Below the pieces are notes generated by a model. The model ran no database searches. It saw only the letters and a program-made list of their open reading frames with translations, and was not told the origin of the DNA. Below are positions 44,006-49,332 of a stretch of DNA of 49,332 nucleotides, piece after piece; the first letter of the stretch is position 1, and each line of letters opens with the position of its first letter. The translations under genes and the position numbers were made by a program. The DNA lies in assembly GCF_012912135.1 (NCBI RefSeq), contig NZ_QMEB01000009.1, forward strand, positions 1 through 49,332, given 5' to 3'. Source of the stretch: Brasilonema bromeliae SPC951 (GTDB taxonomy: Bacteria > Cyanobacteriota > Cyanobacteriia > Cyanobacteriales > Nostocaceae).

Positions 44006-44280
44006 ATTTTAGAACGTGGAATAAAGGCTTGAGCTTTAAGTTGACACGTATGGGCTAGCCTTTGCCCCTAATCTGTAGTTTATTTACTTGAAAAGCGCTG
44101 TAATATAACCTCTGCTCAATCACCTACTGGTTTTTACTATGCCGCGTAGAAGTGCTGAGGCTTGTCGCTAGATATTGCCCAATACTTGAGAACAAAATAG
44201 GCGATGCGGAAGTTGCTTTAAAGGCGATCGCCCTTCAATACGCTTCGGATAAAGATCACAACGCCTGCGGCGATCGCCTT
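44006..44280. other. Non-coding stretch with HIP1 sites
   Basis: No gene is seen. It contains gcgatcgccc and gcggcgatcgcc near 44224 and 44268, and AT-rich sequence that may be the remains of a gene. No product could be recognised. Confidence 0.45.
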
Positions 44281-44312
44281 AAAAAGGGGGTAAATAGATA
44301 AAATAGCCCCCC
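44281..44312 (-). terminator. Intrinsic terminator of the VOC gene
   Basis: On the minus strand, ggggg (44307-44312) pairs with ccccc (44286-44290) across an AT loop and is followed by five T (44281-44285). It starts 24 bases past the VOC stop codon. Confidence 0.65.
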
Positions 44313-44335
44313 TCGTACTTCTCCACTTTTCCACC

Positions 44336-44695
44336 TCACTGCTGACTGAGTTCAACAATATTCCCATCAGGATCTTTGGTGAAAAGGGCTGGGCGTCCGG
44401 AGGCGCTGGGTTGAATGAAGCAGTTGTTATTTTGGAGTTGTTGTTTGGCTGCGTCTAAGTCAGCAACTGAGAATGCAACGTGGGGATTGCGCCCCCATTT
44501 TTCGTTTTGATCTTCAGTGGGGACTCCCTGGGCAGCTATCAGGTGAATTTGATGATTCCCAACTTGATACCAAGCGCCAGCATATTTCAGAGAGCGCTCT
44601 ACTTTGGGCAATCCTAGCACCTTTGTATAGAAATGTTCGGCTCGTTCTAGATCCGTGACAAGAATGGCTGTGTGAAGACACTGAGTAATCTGCAT
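44336..44695 (-). CDS. VOC-superfamily (glyoxalase/dioxygenase-fold) protein
   Basis: This is a 119-residue protein with two beta-alpha-beta-beta-beta modules. It opens with CLHTAILVTDLERAEHFYTK and VLGL, and closes with NPHVAFSVADLDAAKQQL and ALFTKDPDGNIVEL. Candidate metal ligands are H8, H54 (HQIHLIA) and the C-terminal E116 in NIVEL. The family includes glyoxalase I, dioxygenases and antibiotic-binding proteins. The substrate cannot be assigned. It stands alone with its own terminator. Confidence 0.9.
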   Translation of the reverse strand: MQITQCLHTAILVTDLERAEHFYTKVLGLPKVERSLKYAGAWYQVGNHQIHLIAAQGVPTEDQNEKWGRNPHVAFSVADLDAAKQQLQNNNCFIQPSASGRPALFTKDPDGNIVELSQQ

Positions 44696-44704
44696 TGGTC
44701 TTGG

Positions 44705-44851
44705 TAGGTTGAGAGTTTTAAGTACGTCAACATTGAAAAACGTAAAATAGAGTCTTGGCGATTACTTCGCTACCCTTCGGGAAGCCGCTTCGCGTCTACA
44801 CTTCGTTTCGCTCGTAATGACATTTTACGTTTAATTAGGTTGAGAGTTTTA
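44705..44851. repeat. Palindromic insertion flanked by 16-bp direct repeats
   Basis: taggttgagagtttta occurs at 44705-44720 and again at 44836-44851. Between the copies, aaacgtaaaat (44738-44748) pairs with attttacgttt (44822-44832) around a repeat block (attacttcgctacccttcgg, gaagccgcttcgcgtctac). The direct repeats may be a long target duplication or mark slippage around the insertion, just upstream of the VOC gene. Confidence 0.6.
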
Positions 44852-44911
44852 TTATGGAGCGAGCTGAGTTGAGAGAAGTAAGGGACAGGGGGACAAGGAG
44901 GATAAGCTCAG

Positions 44912-45070
44912 ATCTTGCACGATAACTTTCGTCCGCCAAGAAATAAATTTCTTGGCTCAAAGTTCAAGTCCGTTAAAACGGACTGGGTAAGTTTTTGAGT
45001 CCGTTTTAACGGACTTGGGTTATTAGCCTTGAACTTGAGTTCAAGGCATACTATCGGTGAGGTGCAAGAT
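44912..45070. mobile_element. MITE-like element, 159 bp, with CTCAG target duplication
   Basis: The ends are ATCTTGCAC (44912-44920) and GTGCAAGAT (45062-45070). CTCAG directly flanks both sides (44907-44911 and 45071-45075), a perfect 5-bp target duplication. The interior palindromes match the 39269-39427 copy in the opposite orientation. No open frame of use is inside, so a transposase must act in trans. Confidence 0.8.
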
Positions 45071-45130
45071 CTCAGTAAGGGGAATTTTACTCTCTCTGAC
45101 TTGCTCACTCCCTCATCTTCCCATCTTCTC

Positions 45131-46321
45131 CTATGACTCTGTGCCTCCTGTATTAGGAATAAGCCTGCCTATAGGAGACGTTGCGACTTCTTGAGAAGAT
45201 GTGCTTTGAGCCACAGCAACAGGTATTTCATCTACTGATTGAGTTTTCGCTGCTAAATAATCTGTCCGCAGCTTGTCTAGCATTTGTTCTCGTTTGTCAT
45301 ACAACCGCTTGAGAGAACAAGGCTGACATTGGTTGAGGGCGTAAGCTGTGACTAACGGTAATGCAATTGTGCTGTCGGTATAACAAACTATTGTGCTAGG
45401 TAATTCATTTGGATCAATTTTACCCCAACTGACAGCTTCCGAGGGTGTGGCTCCGGATAACCCACCAGTATCTGGACGGGCATCGGTAAATTGGACAAAG
45501 TAATCGTGTCCTCGTTCTTCTAGCCCTAAGACTTCGTGAATCTGCGGTTGTGTTTGTAGCAAAAAGTTTTTAGGACTGCCACCACCAATAATCACAGCTG
45601 CACTTTTGCCTCCTGTTTCTCTTGCACTATAGGCAATGGCTGCTGTCTCGTTTACATCAATAGAAGGATCTAAGATCAGCGGAGATCCTTCCAATGACAA
45701 TGCGGCAACGTTCATACCAATAGAACTATCACCTGGGGAGGATGTGTAAATCGGTACTCCACACTCATAAGCTGTCGCTAGTAGACAGGAATGCTTAACC
45801 CCCAATTGCTTTTCTACCTCTCGGACATACTTGCCTAGTAAATTATGAAATTCAGCAGTTCCCATCCGTTTTTGGAATGGTTCTGCTTGCAAAATTTTAC
45901 GGATGAAAGCGTCTGTTTCCAACAGGACATCGTAGCCAAAGATAATGTCATAAATGCGGATAGTACCTTCCTGGCGCAGCTTCACATCATTTAAAAATGG
46001 ATTACCAGCAAAGAGTTCAAAACCTAGCCCATAGTGCATATCATGATAAAGATTAGCACCAGTACTAATGATCCAATCAATAAATCCGTTGCGGATAAGC
46101 GGTGCTAGCGCAGAAACCCCGAATCCTGCTGGTGTCATCGCACCAGAAAGGCTAACTCCTACCGTTACATCTTCTTTGAACACATCTCGACTCAGGAGAT
46201 GACATATCTCCCGCAATCGTGCTGAATTGTATGCTGTGAAGTAATTATCAATCAAATCGACGACCCCGATATCAGTTGGTATCGGTGTAGGTGCGATTTT
46301 TTTTCCCAGCTGTTTTGACAT
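45131..46321 (-). CDS. speY: Deoxyhypusine-synthase-like homospermidine biosynthesis protein SpeY
   Basis: This is a 396-residue protein of the deoxyhypusine synthase family. In cyanobacteria relatives are annotated as homospermidine biosynthesis proteins, making homospermidine rather than modifying eIF5A. The NAD fold is marked by [15 protein letters not shown] and [12 protein letters not shown], further conserved pieces are [16 protein letters not shown] and [16 protein letters not shown], and the catalytic lysine is K301 in EAVSWGKID. The length is full for this bacterial group. The C-terminal ~45 residues are variable and Ser/Thr-rich. No other polyamine gene is adjacent. Confidence 0.88.
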   Translation of the reverse strand: MSKQLGKKIAPTPIPTDIGVVDLIDNYFTAYNSARLREICHLLSRDVFKEDVTVGVSLSGAMTPAGFGVSALAPLIRNGFIDWIISTGANLYHDMHYGLGFELFAGNPFLNDVKLRQEGTIRIYDIIFGYDVLLETDAFIRKILQAEPFQKRMGTAEFHNLLGKYVREVEKQLGVKHSCLLATAYECGVPIYTSSPGDSSIGMNVAALSLEGSPLILDPSIDVNETAAIAYSARETGGKSAAVIIGGGSPKNFLLQTQPQIHEVLGLEERGHDYFVQFTDARPDTGGLSGATPSEAVSWGKIDPNELPSTIVCYTDSTIALPLVTAYALNQCQPCSLKRLYDKREQMLDKLRTDYLAAKTQSVDEIPVAVAQSTSSQEVATSPIGRLIPNTGGTES

Positions 46322-46374
46322 TTGTGGTAGTCCCCGAACAAAGAATTAATAATTGTACCTATTCATGGTGAGTA

Positions 46375-46500
46375 AGCGCGCTGCGGGAGGATCTCCAACG
46401 CCAGAACAAGCGTGAGGGAAACCCTCCTATGTCCTGCGGACACGCTACGCTATCAGTACTGGCTCCTCCGCAGGCGACGGGCGTTCCCAGAGGGTCAAAA
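46375..46500. repeat. GC-rich dispersed repeat block
   Basis: This is a patchwork of short palindromic blocks (tgtcctgcggacacgctacgc, gctcctccgcaggcgacggg) of the same kind as those at 33450-33720 and 34550-34790. It lies between speY and the macrodomain gene. Confidence 0.5.
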
Positions 46501-46526
46501 TCTGAATCAACAAACAGCATACAATC

Positions 46527-47048
46527 TTAGCTTTGAGTTATTTCTTGCACCACCCGCAAGTAGCAATTGTAGGCATTTTGCCCAAAACACACGAATATAA
46601 TTTGTTCGAGAGAGTTATTGCTGTGTAAAAATTTGTTAACTTCATTGACAGCAATTTTAGTAGCACGTTCTAGTGGAAAACAATATGCGCCTGTGCTAAT
46701 GGCTGGAAAAGCAATAGTTTTTATTCCGTTTTGTACTGCTAATGCTAGACTATTGCGATAACATTGTGCCAACAACTCATCTTCTCCAGAATTTCCACCT
46801 TCCCACACCGGACCAACGGTGTGAATCACCCACTTTGCTGGAAGATGATAACCTTTAGTTATCTTTGCTTGACCAGTATCACACCCCTGTAACTTGCGAC
46901 ACTCTGACAAAAGTTCTGGTCCGGCTACACTATGTATCGCGCCATCAACACCACTACCTCCTAGTAAGGAATTATTGGCAGCATTCACAATAGCATCTAC
47001 CTGTAGCTGGGTAATATCCCCTTGGATAACGGAAACTCTATTTTCCAT
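46527..47048 (-). CDS. Macrodomain protein, O-acetyl-ADP-ribose deacetylase-like
   Basis: This is a 173-residue single macrodomain starting at ATG 47048 ([20 protein letters not shown]). It has the ADP-ribose pocket [20 protein letters not shown] and catalytic-loop features of the MacroD/YmdB group, [17 protein letters not shown] and [15 protein letters not shown]. Such enzymes remove ADP-ribose or its O-acetyl ester in the cytoplasm. A longer frame to 47084 adds 12 residues that overlap the adjacent repeat region and is less likely. Confidence 0.93.
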   Translation of the reverse strand: MENRVSVIQGDITQLQVDAIVNAANNSLLGGSGVDGAIHSVAGPELLSECRKLQGCDTGQAKITKGYHLPAKWVIHTVGPVWEGGNSGEDELLAQCYRNSLALAVQNGIKTIAFPAISTGAYCFPLERATKIAVNEVNKFLHSNNSLEQIIFVCFGQNAYNCYLRVVQEITQS

Positions 47049-47081
47049 AATTGATACCAAGCAAGTTGCGTTTAAAAACCT

Positions 47082-47146
47082 CACCTCCAGCCCCTCTCCT
47101 TAGTAAGGAAAGGGGTGCCCGTGAGGGCGGGGTGAGGTGTAAGTGA
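47082..47146. repeat. Palindromic repeat (cacctcacccc family), inverted copy
   Basis: aacctcacctccagcccctctccttagtaaggaaaggggtgcccgtgagggcggggtgaggtg is read here in the orientation opposite to the 222-277 copy. It shares the cccgcc, gggcacccct and ctccttac/aaggagag segments with that copy. Confidence 0.75.
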
Positions 47147-47354
47147 TGAATACAAGGCGCGTATGAGGCACAGTTGCTGCAAATGAAGTGTTCTGGTTCA
47201 TCTTATTCTTCTAGAGCAGATCTGGTAAGGTTTCTAGAGGAATATGCTGCATTTTTTACCAATTTCTTATATTTTTTATCATTTATTTAACATTTAAATA
47301 AACGAATTTTTGATAAAGCCTTGTAGTAATGATACTAAACTGAACGCCAGCGCT

Positions 47355-48017
47355 ATGCAAACCGACGAAACTTGGACAACCTCCGATGTAAGTGCCGTTG
47401 GGGAAAATTCCTCCCTTACGTCAGAACAGTACCGTAAAAAGATGCAGCGACGCAAAGAAGTTCAGGAGGTGCGAATGAAGAATGCGTCTAACGAAAAAGG
47501 GTTAATTATTGTTAATACTGGTAATGGCAAGGGGAAAACCACTGCAGCATTAGGTATGGTGTTGCGTGCGCTTGGTCATGGGTATAAGGTTGCTATCATC
47601 CAATTTATTAAAGGAGCGTGGGAACCTTCTGAAAAAAGAGTTTTTAGTATTTGGCAAGATGATTTGTTAGAATTTCACGCTTTGGGCGAAGGCTTTACTT
47701 GGGATACTCAAGATCGCGATCGCGACATCGAAAAAGCGATCGCCGCTTGGCAAAAATCATTAGAATATATCCGCAATCCACAGTTCAAACTGGTGCTGTT
47801 GGATGAAATTAATATTGCTCTTAAACTTGGTTACTTACAAGTTGAGGAAGTTTTAGCTGGGCTAGATCAAAAGCCACCTAACAATCATGTTATTCTCACA
47901 GGCAGAGGTGCACCTACAGCATTGATTTCACGCGCTGACTTAGTAACGGAAATGACTTTAGTCAAACATCCCTTCCGAGATCAGGGTATTAAGGCACAAC
48001 CAGGAATTGAGTATTAA
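47355..48017 (+). CDS. cobO: Cob(I)yrinic acid a,c-diamide adenosyltransferase
   Basis: This 220-residue CobO/BtuR-type enzyme transfers the adenosyl group of ATP to cob(I)yrinic acid diamide in cobalamin synthesis. The P-loop is VNTGNGKGKTTAALG, followed by VLRALGHGYKVAIIQFIKGA, LGEGFTWDTQDRDRDI, the acidic VLLDEINIAL and HVILTGRGAP. The start is ATG 47355; a longer frame from TTG 47310 has no supporting site. About 45 residues precede the core, a charged extension common in cyanobacterial copies. cbiB is 18 kb away on the other strand, so the pathway is scattered. Confidence 0.95.
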   Translation: MQTDETWTTSDVSAVGENSSLTSEQYRKKMQRRKEVQEVRMKNASNEKGLIIVNTGNGKGKTTAALGMVLRALGHGYKVAIIQFIKGAWEPSEKRVFSIWQDDLLEFHALGEGFTWDTQDRDRDIEKAIAAWQKSLEYIRNPQFKLVLLDEINIALKLGYLQVEEVLAGLDQKPPNNHVILTGRGAPTALISRADLVTEMTLVKHPFRDQGIKAQPGIEY

Positions 48018-48065
48018 GAAGTGCTAAGTAAGGAGTTAGGAGTTGTATTCTTACCTCCTGACTCC

Positions 48066-48815
48066 TCACTGTTGAACATTCGCCTGACACATTTGTAAAA
48101 CCTGGCGATCGCTACTACTGATGTTATTTAGCTGATAATAATCTTGCAATGTTACTGAGTGAGCATAAGTGCTGGATTCATCATCCATCACCCGAGGTAA
48201 TGTATTGTTTGCTGCTACTTGAGTTGGGCTTTTGTCACCTGGGTAACCATTCACTGTCATTGCCAACTCTCCAGAGGAACGGAGTGTGCCATTAAAACAA
48301 CTAAACTCAGAGCTTGGCATATATAACGCACCTGTCACTTTGCTCTGGTGCTTTTCAAATATGATATACCCTTGCCCCAGTTGACCAGACTTGGGTGACT
48401 GACCGTAGAGGTAAACGCCATCTTGTTGAGGGAACTTGGCTGCTATGGGCGTAACACTGGCAGTTTTGGTGGGTGTTTGGGGTTGTGCAATTGCGACTGT
48501 GGTTGTAGGAACTGCTTCCAAATCATTTGATTTCGTTATATCAGTTGGAACGGTCACCGATTTTGCCAGTACTCTACGCAGTCGGGTTTGTTTGTCCCTA
48601 GTCATGTCTGAAGCTGGATTGGGGTTCTGCTGCAACCAAGTGTAAGTGGGTAACTGAGAATCTTCAGCCAATTCCGCAGATTGATCAATATATGCAAGCT
48701 GATTACTCATTACTGGTTTAGGGCGATTAACAACCAAGCCAACCAACACAAGTCCGCCAATAATGGGGATTCCTAATAAACTGGGGGAAAGAAACTTTTT
48801 GATATTGTTTACCAC
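48066..48815 (-). CDS. Membrane-anchored periplasmic protein of unknown function
   Basis: This 249-residue protein starts at GTG 48815, supported by AGGAGG six bases upstream. Residues ~12-30 form a membrane anchor (SLLGIPIIGGLVLVGLVV). A low-complexity Thr/Pro/Val linker (about 85-125) leads to a C-terminal domain (~130-249) with GVYLYGQSPKSGQLGQGYIIFE, GALYMPSSEFSCFNG and a final helix DRQVLQMCQANVQQ. The two conserved-looking cysteines may pair. I recognise it only as a type of uncharacterised protein found in cyanobacteria. It is convergent with cobO, 48 bases apart. Confidence 0.78.
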   Translation of the reverse strand: MVNNIKKFLSPSLLGIPIIGGLVLVGLVVNRPKPVMSNQLAYIDQSAELAEDSQLPTYTWLQQNPNPASDMTRDKQTRLRRVLAKSVTVPTDITKSNDLEAVPTTTVAIAQPQTPTKTASVTPIAAKFPQQDGVYLYGQSPKSGQLGQGYIIFEKHQSKVTGALYMPSSEFSCFNGTLRSSGELAMTVNGYPGDKSPTQVAANNTLPRVMDDESSTYAHSVTLQDYYQLNNISSSDRQVLQMCQANVQQ

Positions 48816-49332
48816 CGGATTCCTCCTGTGAAAAAAATCTCTTGATTTTCTGGAACTTACCTACAAACGTACCGAAGTATTGATGTGTAAAGGCTCCGTC
48901 AATGGTTTGATTTATCTTGTCTCGAAAAAATCTTTGCCACAAAATAAATTCTTGCTTGTATTTTTCGGGAGTTATTTTGAGCCATAATCTTAACTTACCA
49001 TTGTTTGCGCTATTGTTGCCTCATTCATTAGATTTACTCAATTGCATGATTTTTGAAATGAAAAACTTAAAATGAAATGCTAATTTTTCGGACTTTTCTT
49101 TTTTTTATTATTTAATTTCAAAAACAATTGACACGTTCTTGGTATAATCATCTGTCTAATGTATGAACTATCTGAACAAGGAAAACTACACAAGTAATTC
49201 TCTTGATTCCAGATATCATTCAAAAATTTTGGCAAAAATGACAACGAGAGTAGACGAAAGCGGGAGTCAAACAACTGGGGGTGTAAGGGTGTAAGGGGGA
49301 CTCACCAGTTCCCTCTGGGGATAGGGGGAGAG
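48816..49332. other. AT-rich non-coding end of the window
   Basis: No gene is supportable. The minus-strand frame at 49080-49274 is AT-rich with no motif. The last 60 bases contain a ggtgtaag tandem unit and ggggatagggggagag, apparently the start of another repeat cluster. Confidence 0.5.

Noticed and set aside
47146-47354. Possible cobalamin riboswitch upstream of cobO (and likewise upstream of cbiB)
   Set aside because: I could not find a B12-box-like conserved core or the expected stem set; the regions are AT-rich or consist of heptamer repeats.

Overview
The window looks like chromosomal DNA of a filamentous, probably heterocyst-type cyanobacterium (order Nostocales). The evidence is many HIP1 octamers (gcgatcgc), heptameric short tandem repeats (agtgaac, taatgac and agtcaaa types), abundant palindromic interspersed repeats, a cyAbrB-type regulator, a deoxyhypusine-synthase-like SpeY, and multi-GAF/PAS hybrid kinases. 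I cannot name the genus from sequence alone. I found no rRNA, tRNA or CRISPR array.

Layout. 1-3.2 kb: a GRDP-like gene frameshifted by an inserted repeat, then a leftward NB-ARC STAND ATPase. 3.5-7 kb: a small secreted protein of unknown function, an AraC regulator and an exported Het-C-domain protein. 7-16.1 kb: a block for the cell exterior, with a 1.8k-residue RTX calcium-binding protein, a choice-of-anchor-L/DUF4114 protein and a 5'-truncated iron-uptake porin. 16.1-18 kb: a DUF2887 gene with a duplicated tail, then moaE. 18.7-27.8 kb: a signalling island with three large histidine kinases, a free CheY-like regulator and an NTF2-like protein. 27.8-34.4 kb: housekeeping genes (pyrR, cbiB, an Rrf2 regulator, cyAbrB, a ClC channel) and a zinc-ribbon membrane protein. 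34.8-39.3 kb: a GT39 glycosyltransferase, a membrane protein of unknown function and a catalytically degenerate serine recombinase. 39.7-43.8 kb: a compact leftward operon with an FtsK/HerA-class ATPase fused to a large helical N-terminus and two small helical proteins sharing a 72-residue module that ends in Trp-Gly. 44.3-48.8 kb: a VOC protein, speY, a macrodomain protein, cobO and an anchored protein of unknown function.

The ATPase operon is the best candidate for an undescribed system. The ATPase-plus-small-helical-partner layout recalls type VII (WXG100/EssC) secretion, but the proteins are not canonical members. Other notable points are insertions of small mobile repeats into genes: an in-frame 147-nt insertion, apparently at a HIP1 site, inside a histidine kinase, and a frameshifting one in the GRDP-like gene. 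There is also a MITE-like family with ATCTTGCAC ends; one 159-bp copy has a perfect 5-bp target duplication. cbiB and cobO both serve cobalamin synthesis but are 18 kb apart with no visible cobalamin riboswitch.

All calls come from reading the sequence and recalling protein families; no database search was run.
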